Notes under the pieces: model-generated
Databases searched by the model: none
The model's input: only the letters and a program-made list of their open reading frames with translations
Told to the model about the DNA's origin: nothing
Shown here: positions 28,205 through 37,022 of the stretch, in pieces
Position numbering within the stretch: position 1 is the stretch's first letter
Layout of the letters: every line of letters begins with the position of its first letter
Position numbers and translations under genes: made by a program
NCBI GenBank assembly: GCA_965229885.1
Contig: CBDDJX010000002.1
Span: 496,001-560,000 of the forward strand
Origin: DATLLJ01 sp965229885
GTDB taxonomy: Bacteria > Acidobacteriota > Vicinamibacteria > Vicinamibacterales > CAVVIG01
Direction: 5' to 3'
Length of the DNA stretch: 64,000 nucleotides

Positions 28205-28446
28205 ACCATAAGCGAGAGACCGACCGCAAGCGTCGCGTGGTGCGGGCCGTGATTGAGGTTAGCAAGACGCATCAGAATCTACTTTTTGATATTGCTCAGG
28301 CGGCGGTCAGCGCCCGGCACATCGAGGCCGCCGAAGTGTGGGAAGCGATGCTGCAGGTTCACAACGACAACCTGAAGCGCGATGAGCAAATCATCGCCGG
28401 AATCCTACAAACATCGGGCCGTGTCGGGTCGACTACTGTGAATTGA
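28201..28446 (+). CDS. Small helical island protein
   Basis: The ATG at 28201 overlaps the helicase stop (ATGA). The 81 residues are highly charged and helical (KRETDRKRRVVRAVIEVSKT, then AARHIEAAEVWEAML type sequence). No domain is recognised. Tight coupling suggests a partner or regulator of the helicase. Confidence 0.65.
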   Translation: MNHKRETDRKRRVVRAVIEVSKTHQNLLFDIAQAAVSARHIEAAEVWEAMLQVHNDNLKRDEQIIAGILQTSGRVGSTTVN

Positions 28447-28471
28447 AACGCGCCAGAGGACCCCACCCAAC

Positions 28472-28708
28472 ATGCTGAGGGTGATGCAAACCCGACCAGG
28501 GACGCCGCGCGGCGACTGCCGGGCGGCGTGTTACGCGTCCATCTTCGAGCTCGCCCTCGACGACTTCCCAGATACACGCTGGCCCGAGGCAATCCCGTGG
28601 CAGGGGGCCAGGACGCGACCCTCACCGCCCGTGGAGATGCCGCACGGGCTTTTCCACATTGAACGTCCCGCCGCTCGCCAGAGGGCCCTCGAAAAATCGA
28701 GGGAGTAA
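28472..28708 (+). CDS. Truncated conserved island protein
   Basis: The first 32 residues (MQTRPGTPRGDCRAACYASI then FELALDDFPD) match a recurring phage/island family that opens with 'Q-T-x-G-x-x-x-G-D-C-x-x-A-C-x-A-S-x-x-E-L'. After about residue 45 the sequence turns into low-complexity Arg/Pro-rich residues. The gene is therefore probably 3'-truncated. A conserved Cys pair in GDCRAAC suggests a thiol enzyme, but this is a guess. Confidence 0.45.
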   Translation: MLRVMQTRPGTPRGDCRAACYASIFELALDDFPDTRWPEAIPWQGARTRPSPPVEMPHGLFHIERPAARQRALEKSRE

Positions 28709-28872
28709 TAGTCCTCCCCACAGCCCCCCGCTCGCGTGCGTCAATTTGCAATATTCCTTAATGCCCGCCCCGTCCGCGCACGCGCGTTTCAGAGGGTGGT
28801 AAGCCGCTCCGCAGGGTCGCCAATTTTCGACCCTTCCAGGAACGGGCTTTCGTCCCCCCTCGCTGTGCCGGA

Positions 28873-29112
28873 GTGTGACGGGTGTGACGGGCTTTTCTAA
28901 TGTATTCCTTTTATCCCCTGTCCTGTCCACTATATCCATGTTAACCCCCTCAAAAAGTGGATACATTAGAAAAAGTCCGTCACACCCCGGCACATAAAAA
29001 TAAACTTAATAACCACAATGACTTGCAGGTGTGACGGGGTCGAAAGCCAACCCTGCCGTACTCGGAAAACTTCAATATGTTATCCAAATGCCGTCACACC
29101 CTGTCACACCTC
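28873..29112. other. Candidate replication origin: iterons flanking AT-rich DNA
   Basis: Six copies of a GTGTGACGG-type iteron occur within 240 bp: plus strand at 28873, 28882 and 29029; minus strand at 28977, 29091 and 29101. Between the first pair and the third copy lies a perfect 13-bp inverted repeat, TTTTCTAATGTAT (28893-28905) and ATACATTAGAAAA (28961-28973). Its centre is TTTATCCCCTGTCCTGTCC-like. The iteron plus AT arm is mirrored almost base for base across 28873-28986. The position 0.7 kb after a VapE-type helicase matches the origin arrangement of phage satellites. Origin activity is inferred. Confidence 0.6.
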
Positions 29113-30169
29113 AAAAAACCACACACTTTCCCTCCCCATGAAATCGCCCAATTTTTTCTCCCCGAACAGGCGCGAACTCTTATTTGAATTCGCGCCGGCC
29201 GATCGGTTACGGGCATTTTTCGCTTTCGCCGCGCATTCAGCCGACTTTTGTCCGATCGTCGCCCAATAGTCGAGCGAATCTGCAGCGTGCGCCGGTCGGC
29301 TGGACGTTCTGGGGTGCGAAGTCTCATGGGGTCGTTGAGTGTGGGAAGCGGGCTGAAGGGTAGCGAAGAAAAGACGAGAATAGTATTTGGTGGAGGTATG
29401 ATCCGCCGTTATTCTCATAATTACTAAGCGTTTTTGCTTATACCTGCTTACATATACAATTATATACACAATTACTAGGTCGGATCGCCACCGAACCTCG
29501 GCCTGGGTGGTCTGGACGTTCGTGGTGAGCGGGCTCCATGGGGTCGTCGGGCTTGGTGAGTCGGGCAGCGGTCAAGCCCGCGGCCGTTCCTCACGTGCGC
29601 GAGGGCTCGGCTCTTCCGCTCACGATGACTCCCCGTGGGGGTCTGGACCGGGGCAGGATGGGGGCGGGCGGCCGAAGGCGCGCCCGTTCCGGCTGGACCC
29701 GTCGGATGTGCGCGGAGTCCAGGACAGGGCCCGGTCTGCGTCGAGGGTGCACTCGACATCGCCGAGGCCAGGGTCACAGGCGTCCGCACGGAGCCACGAG
29801 GCGCCGGCACCTGCACTGATGCGATGGCCCGATGCCGGAGCCCTGACGTCGTCGACGAGCACGAGGCGATGTAACTCATTTGATAATAATAGCTTAAAGC
29901 TTAAGCTGTCATCGCTTCCCCTCATCGTATCCCTCTTGCGCAATCGGATGTCCGCGGGCTTTGAAGACCGTGTGTGGACGTCGCAAGATCGCGGACCACA
30001 GAGACTACCAAGCGCTGATCAGCGGCTGCGGGGCACCATCGTCGCCACCGCCGTTGTGCCCAAACGACGATTGCGCGACGGCCAGCGACGCGCACGCGTG
30101 GCCGGCGGACAGAGGCAAAATAGAGCCACGCCGCGACCACGACACCGTTCTCCATGCAGAGGTAACGCA
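29113..30169. other. Long gene-free interval after the candidate origin
   Basis: I see no supported gene. Two imperfect repeats of a CTGGACGTTC...CATGGGGTCGT block occur at 29299-29335 and 29512-29550. A 60-bp AT-rich patch (29400-29480) follows the first. The island's far end probably lies here, because the next gene (30170) looks chromosomal. Confidence 0.35.
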
Positions 30170-30859
30170 ATGTTCTTCGACCCGATGTATTTCCTCTTCA
30201 TCCTGCCCGGGTTGGGACTCTCGCTCTGGGCGAGCGCGCGGGTCAAGCGCACCTTCAACAGGTATTCGAAGGTCTGGAGTCGGCGCGGGTTCACGGGCGC
30301 ACAGGCCGCGGTGGCCCTCCTGCGCGGGGCGGGCATCACCGACGTGCAGATTGTCCGCGCCCACGGCGTGCTGTCCGACCACTACAACCCGGTAACGAAG
30401 AAGCTGGTGCTCTCCGAGCCGGTCCATGCCTCGGATTCCATTGCTGCCGTCGGCATGGCCACGCACGAGGCGGGGCATGCTATCCAGCACGCGCGGCACT
30501 ACGCGCCGCTCTGGCTGCGCTCGGCGCTGGTGCCAACGGCTTCCATCGGCTCGAGCCTCAGCTATGGCGCCATGGCCATCGGCTTGTTCTTGGCCTCGAC
30601 GAACCTGGTACGGGTCGGCGCGGTGTTGTTCTCCGCCGTGTTGCTGTTCCAGGTCGTGACGCTGCCTGTGGAGTTCAACGCCTCGAACCGCGCGAAGGCG
30701 TTGACCGTGGAGCACGGGATTATCACGGCGCAGGAGCGGGAGGGAGTGGACCGGGTGCTGAACGCCGCCGCACTGACCTACGTGGCAGCCGCGGTGAGTA
30801 CGCTGCTGACGCTCCTGTACTTCCTCTGGCGGGCGGGTCTGCTCGGCGGACGGCGCTGA
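30170..30859 (+). CDS. Membrane zinc metallopeptidase (YugP type)
   Basis: The start ATG 30170 follows AGAGGTAACGC and begins MFFDPMYFLFILPGLGLSLW, a membrane helix; longer readings upstream lack any homology. The zinc-binding HEAGH motif is at residues 99-103 (MATHEAGHAIQHARHYAPLW). Three more membrane helices follow (about 120-140, 145-165 and 205-225). The Glu/Asn segment FNASNRAKALT supplies the third ligand region. At 229 residues it is full length for the Zn_peptidase_2 family, membrane-embedded proteases of unknown substrate. It appears monocistronic. Confidence 0.95.
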   Translation: MFFDPMYFLFILPGLGLSLWASARVKRTFNRYSKVWSRRGFTGAQAAVALLRGAGITDVQIVRAHGVLSDHYNPVTKKLVLSEPVHASDSIAAVGMATHEAGHAIQHARHYAPLWLRSALVPTASIGSSLSYGAMAIGLFLASTNLVRVGAVLFSAVLLFQVVTLPVEFNASNRAKALTVEHGIITAQEREGVDRVLNAAALTYVAAAVSTLLTLLYFLWRAGLLGGRR

Positions 30860-31118
30860 GCCGCACGCTACCTTGAACGATGCTGGTACAGCGAAAACAC
30901 TCCTCATACACAGTGGCACAGTGGAAGTGGTGGAGGCGGCGTCCACCATCTATAATGGTCATACGTGTTCCCATGGTGTCCAACCAAGTTCATGTAAAAT
31001 ACGTTAGTTAAACTTGTTAATAACTTGATGGCGTCTTGACGTGGTGCCACGATGTCCGGTATATTCATAAATTATTGTGTATAGTTCACTGTATAGCGAC
31101 AAGCGCGAGAATCGATCG

Positions 31119-32366
31119 ATGCCGGCAACGCCGCCGCGCCGCCTCGCGCACCGCTTGAGCGCCGCCGTTGTGCGGACCGCCGAGCCCGGGTTCTATTGCG
31201 ATGGCCACGGGCTGAACTTGCGCGTGGATCCGTCCGGGGCGCGGCAGTGGGTGCAACGGCTGGTCATTCGGGGCCGGCCCCGGATGCTCGGGCTCGGCGG
31301 CTACCCGCTGGTGTCACTGGCCGAGGCGCGCAACGCGGCGTTCGCCAACCGCCAGCGGGCGCGGGCGGGCGGAGACCCGCGGGCCGAGGAGCGCCACGGC
31401 CAGGGCGCGCCCACGGTCGAGGAGGCCGCCGCCGCGGTGTTGGAGCAGCAGCGCCCCGGCTGGCGCAATGCCAAGCACGCGCGGGACTGGCCACGCAGTC
31501 TGCGCGCCTATGCGTTCCCGCGCATCGGGGCGATGCCCGTGTCCGAGGTGACCACGGCCGACGTGCTGGCCATCCTCACCCCGATCTGGCACGACAAGCC
31601 CGAGACCGCACGGCGGGTGCGGCAGCGGATCGGGGCCGTGATGAAGTGGGCGGTCGCCATGGGACACCGGCCGGACAACCCGGCGGGCGATGCCCTCGGG
31701 CAGGCGCTCGGGCGGCAGCAGGCCATCGTCCAGCACATGCGGGCGCTGCCCCACGGCGCGGTGGCAGACGCCCTCGCGACCGTGCGAGCCTCCCAGGCCT
31801 CGGTCACCACCAAGGATGCGTTCGAGTTCCTGGTGCTGACGGCGGCGCGCTCCGGCGAAATGCGCCTGGCGACGTGGGACGAAATGGACCTGGACGCGGG
31901 CGTGTGGACCATCCCCGGCGCGCGCATGAAGGCGAAGCGGGATCACCGCGTCCCGCTTTCGGGGCGGGCGCACGCGATCCTGCACGACGCACGGAGACGC
32001 AGTGACGGCACGGGCCTCGTATTCCGCAGTCTGCGCGGGAAGCCACTCTCCAACACGACGCTATCGAAATTAATCAAGGAACTCGGCCTCGCCGCCGTGC
32101 CGCATGGGTTCCGGTCGAGCTTCCGGGACTGGGCCGCGGAACGGACGAACACACCCCGCGAAGTGGTCGAGGCCGCACTCGCCCATACGGTACAAAACCC
32201 CACCGAGGCAGCCTACGCGCGCAGTGATCTCTTCGAGCGCCGGCGCCGCCTGATGGACGAGTGGGCGGCCTATCTCAGGGAGGCCGGCGGGCACGTGGTG
32301 GCTGACGCCGGCAACCATCCGTCGCCGAGTGGGCTTGATCAGACCGGATCGACCTCGTGCCCATGA
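31119..32366 (+). CDS. P4-type tyrosine integrase (second lineage)
   Basis: I place the start at ATG 31119; an in-frame GTG 31077 has no better site. The 415-residue product has a DUF4102 arm domain (GFYCDGHGLNLRVDPSGARQ), a core-binding domain (about 100-190) and the catalytic domain. Catalytic residues are Arg near 243 (LTAARSGEMRLATWDEMDL), His/Arg in PHGFRSSFRDWA near 329, AHTV, and Tyr near 365 (AAYARSDLFERRRRLMDE). It is intact, and its C-terminal half is nearly duplicated in the remnant at 22193. Upstream DNA is unusually AT-rich (30980-31090). No island genes follow, so its element has been lost or rearranged. Confidence 0.95.
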   Translation: MPATPPRRLAHRLSAAVVRTAEPGFYCDGHGLNLRVDPSGARQWVQRLVIRGRPRMLGLGGYPLVSLAEARNAAFANRQRARAGGDPRAEERHGQGAPTVEEAAAAVLEQQRPGWRNAKHARDWPRSLRAYAFPRIGAMPVSEVTTADVLAILTPIWHDKPETARRVRQRIGAVMKWAVAMGHRPDNPAGDALGQALGRQQAIVQHMRALPHGAVADALATVRASQASVTTKDAFEFLVLTAARSGEMRLATWDEMDLDAGVWTIPGARMKAKRDHRVPLSGRAHAILHDARRRSDGTGLVFRSLRGKPLSNTTLSKLIKELGLAAVPHGFRSSFRDWAAERTNTPREVVEAALAHTVQNPTEAAYARSDLFERRRRLMDEWAAYLREAGGHVVADAGNHPSPSGLDQTGSTSCP

Positions 32367-32531
32367 AACCAGCACATCAACCGGACCACGGCACACGCAG
32401 GACAGCCGCGGCAGGTGAACCACGACGATCCACGAAACCAGAACCACATCGATCCTCGGAACATATGTGCGTCGCGTCATTGTCCTTGCGCCCGCCGTAG
32501 GCGTGATGGTCGGGACGGCCGACCTTGATGC

Positions 32532-33089
32532 CTAATGCACAGTGGTCCACGCGCCCCGCGTCGGCTGCAGCGGTGTGTTCGCCAGCCACTTCGCCCGCAG
32601 AACCTCCGGTGCCTTCTTTTCCGGAAATATCACGCAGTCCCAGGAGAGCGCTGCGTGGCACGGAGTCGCGGCAAGGCGCTCTTCCACGATCCGCAGGGTG
32701 GTTTCCCCCCACTGCCCAGGCTCAAGGTGGTAGGGAACAGCCTTCGCGAAGTCGACCATGATGCCGAGCACGGACCGATCGACCGTCGGACCGACCGCCA
32801 CCGAGGCCATTGCCAGAGTCTCGGCGGCGATCGTCCGATCGTCGAGCCCGCAACGTCTCAATCTTGCCTCGACGAGCGCAGCGAGTCGGGCTGGGAGGCC
32901 CCGCACATTCTGTGCCGGAATCAGCATCGGCAGCAGCGAAGTAGAACTCACCAAGAGGAGAAGCGGCTGCCGATCCACCACAACTCGATTGACGTACCAA
33001 TCGCCGAGCGCCGTATCGGAGCTGGTCGGGATGACCTCCGTTGCCGGCAGCAACGAGTTCAGCTTTCGTGTCGGCCGAAGTATGACCAT
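32532..33089 (-). CDS. DUF6933 family protein
   Basis: The 185-residue product opens MVILRPTRKLNSLLPATEVI, then SSDTALGDWYVNRVVVDRQP and LLLLVSSTSLLPMLIPAQNV. This is the hallmark of the DUF6933 family, where a short beta-rich N-terminus is followed by a helical C-terminal half (VDFAKAVPYHLEPGQWGE). Members are often found in bacterial islands with no known role. The last residues (CHAALSWDCVIFPEKKAPEV then LRAKWLA) keep the family pattern, so it is probably intact. Confidence 0.8.
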   Translation of the reverse strand: MVILRPTRKLNSLLPATEVIPTSSDTALGDWYVNRVVVDRQPLLLLVSSTSLLPMLIPAQNVRGLPARLAALVEARLRRCGLDDRTIAAETLAMASVAVGPTVDRSVLGIMVDFAKAVPYHLEPGQWGETTLRIVEERLAATPCHAALSWDCVIFPEKKAPEVLRAKWLANTPLQPTRGAWTTVH

Positions 33090-33288
33090 GTCTCAGTCTA
33101 GCTGTGGTACCTCCGACGTTGCCTCCATGGTCATCTTGAAGCATTGCAACCGCAATCAGTGGAAACACGATTGTGAAGCCACGTGACCCGAATTGCGGCG
33201 GGCGGCACTGCACCGCCGACGTTTTTGCGGACACCTCGCCCGTCTTATACCCTCTCTTCGCCCAAGTCTTCACCAGCAGCTCCCGTCG

Positions 33289-33570
33289 TCAGCCGGTCGG
33301 CACCGGCAAGGCCCAGATCCGCTGGAGCATCGACCCGAACAGGCGGCGGGTCAGGTGGCTTTCGGCCAGCAGGAGCCAGTAGTAGCAGGCATGTTTCACT
33401 AGCCGCTCACCCGTCTTGACGAGGCGCTGCTGGAGGCTGGTCAGCGACCACGTGTCGATCCGCGTCGGGAGCACCAGTCGTCGCCAGAGGTTGCCTAAGG
33501 TGTACGCGAGCACGCTCAGCTGCAAGCGGACCTCGTTCGCCGGAACCGGTGGCACGACGTTCGTGAACCG
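33289..33570 (-). pseudogene. IS1380-family transposase C-terminal fragment
   Basis: About 90 codons read VVPPVPANEVRLQLSVLAYT, then LGNLWRRLVLP and WSLTSLQQRLVKTGERLVKH. This is the C-terminal end of IS1380-type DDE transposases, after the catalytic core. The sequence upstream of 33570 no longer matches. Confidence 0.75.
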
Positions 33571-33715
33571 TGGAGAAATAGTGGAGACGGCGGGAACCTG
33601 TTCCCGATCCGCCTGGCGGCGGGTGCAGGTCCCGCCTCCTCCACAGGACCATGACGGTCACTCCCGCTCGCATAAGACAAGCGAATCGGCCTGACCTTGC
33701 ACACGACGCCTCCGG

Positions 33716-34108
33716 ATGCGACGCACAGGAGCGTGCGGACGATGGCCAAGGCCGAGGCCCTCAGTCCAACCATGTGTCGGGTCGTCTCGCAGGGACCTCA
33801 AGAGATTTCCGCAGCCGGTGCGCCGCGATTTCGGCCCGACGGTCTATGCAGCGCAGCGGGACGAGACCGATCCGGCGGCGAAGCCCCTGAGAGGCTTCGG
33901 TGGGACACGCGTCATGGAGATAGTCGATCAGCACGACACCAACACGTACCGCGCGGTGTACACGGCTCAGTTCGACGAGGCGATCTACGTGCTCCATGTC
34001 TTCGAGAAGAAGTCCACGGGCGGCATCACGACCCCGAAGACCGAGATCGACCTGATTCGCCGCCGGCTGACCGAGGCCGCGCGGCTTCATCGAGAAAGGC
34101 AACGCTGA
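33716..34108 (+). CDS. HigB/RelE-like toxin (phage-derived Gp49 type), probably frameshifted at its start
   Basis: The core CVGSSRRDLKRFPQPVRRDF, then LRGFGGTRVMEIVDQHDTNT and YRAVYTAQFDEAIYVLHVFE, is a classic HigB/Gp49 ribosome-dependent mRNA interferase. The tail KKSTGGITTPKTEIDLIRRR matches too. The N-terminus expected for the family (MAKAEALSP...) occurs in another frame from ATG 33742, which has a GGAG site. A slip near 33774 therefore separates start and body. Read as is, the frame from ATG 33716 adds an unrelated Arg-rich leader. No antitoxin (HigA-type) follows; a tRNA gene comes next. The toxin is probably dead or unusually started. Confidence 0.7.
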   Translation: MRRTGACGRWPRPRPSVQPCVGSSRRDLKRFPQPVRRDFGPTVYAAQRDETDPAAKPLRGFGGTRVMEIVDQHDTNTYRAVYTAQFDEAIYVLHVFEKKSTGGITTPKTEIDLIRRRLTEAARLHRERQR

Positions 34109-34140
34109 TATACCGGGACTTAGCGACAGTCGAAGACGGT

Positions 34141-34217
34141 GTGCCCGTAGCTCAGTTGGATAGAGCATCGGCCTTCTAAGCTGGGGGTCGCAGGTTCGAA
34201 TCCTGCCGGGCGCGCCA
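34141..34217 (+). tRNA. tRNA-Arg(TCT)
   Basis: A full cloverleaf is visible. The acceptor GTGCCCG pairs with CGGGCGC, the D arm is GCTC...GAGC, and the anticodon loop CTTCTAA carries TCT. The T arm GCAGG-TTCGAAT-CCTGC is followed by discriminator G and an encoded CCA (34215-34217). It starts 32 bases after the toxin stop. Confidence 0.95.
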
Positions 34218-34372
34218 TTTCTCGCCAGATTCTGCAGATTGTGCGGAGTAATGACCACCGCTGTGGTCATTCCTTTCAGTTCCGACCGGTCACATCAGGT
34301 CGACGATTAGCGTGCTGAAGTACGGAGGCGCTCAAGGTTCTGCTTCACTTCTGGTCCCTCCGACGGCATGGT

Positions 34373-34651
34373 GTGGACGTCATGGTTGACGATCTGGTGC
34401 CACCACCCACTCTCGAAGAAAGGCTCCAGTCTGCGCGAACCCGTTTCGCACTCTTTGCTGAAGTACTTGATCTCCACGCGCTCGGCATCGAACACATGGA
34501 CCATGCCCTGGGGCCGGACGCCGCCCGTGCGCTGGCCGAGACGTGTCGACAGGCCGCCGGGGATCTCCAAGGACTCCTCGCCTCTCTCCCGGTCGAGCGA
34601 CTGAACTGGTCGAATGCGAACAGAACAATGAAACGGAGACGGCAACGATGA
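34373..34651 (+). CDS. Small acidic helical protein, first gene of a two-gene operon
   Basis: The GTG at 34373 or ATG at 34382 opens a 90-residue helical protein (PPPTLEERLQSARTRFALFA, then LGIEHMDHALGPDAARALAE and TCRQAAGDLQGLLASLP). I recognise no family. Its stop overlaps the start of the following helix-turn-helix gene (ATGA), so the two are coupled. The arrangement resembles small partner-plus-regulator pairs. Confidence 0.6.
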   Translation: MDVMVDDLVPPPTLEERLQSARTRFALFAEVLDLHALGIEHMDHALGPDAARALAETCRQAAGDLQGLLASLPVERLNWSNANRTMKRRRQR

Positions 34652-35223
34652 GCCTGATGCGAACATACCGCGCGGCTCTCACATTGTCGCAGTTAGCGTT
34701 CGCGGCGCGACTGAATGTGCCGCTTGAAACCTATCGCACATGGGATTCCGGCAGGCGAGAGCCATCGAAGGAGTTTTTGAGCAGAGCCAGGACGCTGGCG
34801 GCGCACCCGGACGACACCGTGTTGTTGTCGTTGCGGGTCCTCGCCTTGATGATCGGTGTGCATGTTCGGACGCTGCAGACCGCTGCACGCTCCGGTCGGT
34901 TGGCTGTTGTCTATGATACTCGGACAACGTTCCGCCGCTTGCGACCGCGGGCCACCCTCAGGGAGGCACTGGTCTTCAAACGCAACTATTACGGCACTCA
35001 ACGGCGCCCGCCCAGTAAACCGACGTCGCTCGCTTGGGAAGCGGTTCCAACGAACTACGACCTCCGCATCAAGACGCTACGCCGTCGCCTTGGCCTGAGT
35101 CAGTCGCGGCTGGCTCATCGGATCGGCGCGGCAGGGAAGGCGGTCGTGTACCAATGGGAGTCGCGGCGCCGAGTGCCGTCACCCGTCTTCTGGCGAAGAG
35201 TTGAGGAGTTTGAATCTAGGTAG
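34648..35223 (+). CDS. Regulator with two XRE-type helix-turn-helix domains
   Basis: From ATG 34648 the product has 191 residues. An N-terminal XRE-like helix-turn-helix (YRAALTLSQLAFAARLNVPL, then ETYRTWDSGRREPSKEF) spans 5-45. A central segment (VRTLQTAARSGRLAVVYDTR) looks like a MerR- or excisionase-type wing. A second XRE domain spans about 140-190 (LRRRLGLSQSRLAHRIGAAG, then KAVVYQWESRRRVPSPVFWR). Two XRE domains with a third DNA-binding-like part are unusual. It would bind DNA, perhaps its own promoter, and is coupled to the preceding small gene. Confidence 0.75.
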   Translation: MSLMRTYRAALTLSQLAFAARLNVPLETYRTWDSGRREPSKEFLSRARTLAAHPDDTVLLSLRVLALMIGVHVRTLQTAARSGRLAVVYDTRTTFRRLRPRATLREALVFKRNYYGTQRRPPSKPTSLAWEAVPTNYDLRIKTLRRRLGLSQSRLAHRIGAAGKAVVYQWESRRRVPSPVFWRRVEEFESR

Positions 35224-35482
35224 CCCGAGGTCACTGCCTTAAGCAGCCGTTGGGTTGCTTCGTCTCTGTTCTGGGCAGGGAGCGTGAAGATCAGTAAGCG
35301 CCGATCGGTAGCGATACATGTATGGATTTCGTTGACTACAGGTTCCGTAGTCATCAATGGGAGGCGCGCAAACGTACGCCGTCGCCCCTGTTCTGGCAAC
35401 GCCTCACCACGTTCTTCACGACAGCGGCCAGCCCGTGACAACAGGATCGGCGTCAGCCAAGCACAGCGTGCAGCCCTGATTG

Positions 35483-36571
35483 GGGCTTTGTTGCATGAAT
35501 CGAACGTAGCCCGCAACGATCCCGACCCAGTTGTTGGTCACCGCCTGATCGCGTACGACGCAGGCCTGCCCAAGTCCCTCATCCGATTCAGCACGTTACA
35601 CGCGAGGACCGCCTCAGTCCCCTGCCCTGCTGAACTCCGCGCGCGAAAGCCCTCTCCGATGATGGACTTGTACCGGAAGAAGACGTTCTCCACGCGCGCC
35701 TGCCGATGGTAGCCCGTCTCCTTCTTCCATCGCCGCCGCCCGATCTCCTGCACCCGCTTGACGGTACGATCGCGAGCGAGGGATCGCGGCCGTCGGCGAG
35801 ACACGGCGGCGGTCCTCTTCGGGGGAACGACGACCTGCGCACCACGCGCGCCCGCCGCCTCGTAGACCGCGATCGTGTCGTAGGCGACATCCGCGGTGAC
35901 GCTCGAGATATCGCCATCGACGACGGGGATCAGATCGACCGCAGTCGTGGCGTCGTCGACATGCGCATCGGTGAGGGCCTGCGCCACGATCACACCCGAC
36001 CGGTCGACACCGAGATGGAGCTTCTTCCACCGACGCTCGCCGTGTCCCCCGTGTTTCGCGGCGGCCCACGCGCCTTGGCCCACGATCGACAGGCCGGTGC
36101 TATCGACGATGAGATGGATGGGGTCCGTGGCCGGGATGCGACGGAGCATCACAGCGAGCTGCTGACTCCGCCGCGAGAGTGTGGTGTGGTCCGGCGCGTC
36201 CAAATCGGCGCCCATCAAGGCCAGGACCGACCGCACGAACCCCTCCGTCTGGCGCAAGGGCAAACCGAAGACGAGCCGGAGGATCAACGCGGTCTCGATC
36301 GCCACATCCGAGAACCGCTTCTGCCCACCGGGGCGACCGGAGGGCGACGGTCGCCACGCGTCCGTGGCAGCGGCCGAGAGCCACAGGGTCACGTCACCTC
36401 GTTGGACGAGCGCTCGCTCGTACTCCCGCCAGTTCCCGACGCGATACGTTGTCTTGTATTTCGGATGCACCTTCGACTTCGTAAGCAGGATCGTGCGCTG
36501 GCCGCGGCCACAGGACCAGCCGGTTGACGATGCCCGCCGAAGTAAGGGTCAGGAGCCATGCACCAAAGCCC
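35483..36571 (-). mobile_element. Complete IS5-family element (copy A)
   Basis: The terminal repeats are GGGCTTTGTTGCATGA (35483) and, inverted, CCATGCACCAAAGCCC (36556-36571). The transposase gene between them is intact. Confidence 0.85.
35538..36470 (-). CDS. IS5-family transposase (intact)
   Basis: The 310-residue product has an N-terminal DUF772-like region (GNWREYERALVQRGDVTLWL). The DDE catalytic domain has Asp in LIVDSTGLSIVGQGAWAAAK, Asp in SVTADVAYDTIAVYEAAGAR and the Glu region RARVENVFFRYKSIIGEGF-like. The C-terminus CNVLNRMRDLGRPASYAIRR is the family tip seen in the fragments. It is one of two uninterrupted IS5 transposases in the window (the other is at 60008). Confidence 0.9.
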   Translation of the reverse strand: MHPKYKTTYRVGNWREYERALVQRGDVTLWLSAAATDAWRPSPSGRPGGQKRFSDVAIETALILRLVFGLPLRQTEGFVRSVLALMGADLDAPDHTTLSRRSQQLAVMLRRIPATDPIHLIVDSTGLSIVGQGAWAAAKHGGHGERRWKKLHLGVDRSGVIVAQALTDAHVDDATTAVDLIPVVDGDISSVTADVAYDTIAVYEAAGARGAQVVVPPKRTAAVSRRRPRSLARDRTVKRVQEIGRRRWKKETGYHRQARVENVFFRYKSIIGEGFRARSSAGQGTEAVLACNVLNRMRDLGRPASYAIRR

Positions 36572-37022
36572 GTCGTTGATGCAATGCGCGCGGTAATGCG
36601 TCGGTGGCAGCTCGTCCCTCGCCCATGGACAGATGGCGTGTTCGAGGCGTCCAGGACGACCATAGAATGCCGCACGCCCCGAATCTGGGACCTTGCCCCC
36701 TAAATCCGATCCAGTCCGAGCGTTAGGATTGGGGCGAGAGGTGACCGGAACAGCTTTGGAGGTTATCGGGACGTCGGCTGCAGGGTTGGCAAGACTCCTG
36801 ACCGTGACGCCCGGTGTGCAAATTCCGGTCACAGCTGAGGCCGCGCTCGTTCAGGGGCGCGCCCCGCTGATCAGCACCGGCGGTGTCTCTGCCACACGCC
36901 TGGCCAGTAACTACGACAGCGGGAACGACCTGACGAAGCGGCTGGAAGACGCCGGCTGCGCCGTCGACAGATCGGGATTGAACTAGGCAACGACCGGCGA
37001 CGTCAAGCCCTCGGAAAGCCCG
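36572..37022. other. Interval without a recognised gene
   Basis: A plus-strand frame 36741-36983 is open (EVTGTALEVIGTSAAGLARL and more), but it has no start and no family I know. It may be a fragment. The IS5 element to its left probably truncated it. Confidence 0.3.

Noticed and set aside
28861..29112. Possible CRISPR array
   Set aside because: The repeats are about 10 bp, occur in both orientations and have irregular spacing. This fits iterons, not CRISPR repeats, and no cas genes are present.
29507..30169. 221-codon N-terminal extension of the zinc metallopeptidase frame
   Set aside because: The extension is low-complexity Arg/Ser/Gly-rich, and the peptidase proper starts with a ribosome-binding site and a membrane helix at 30170.
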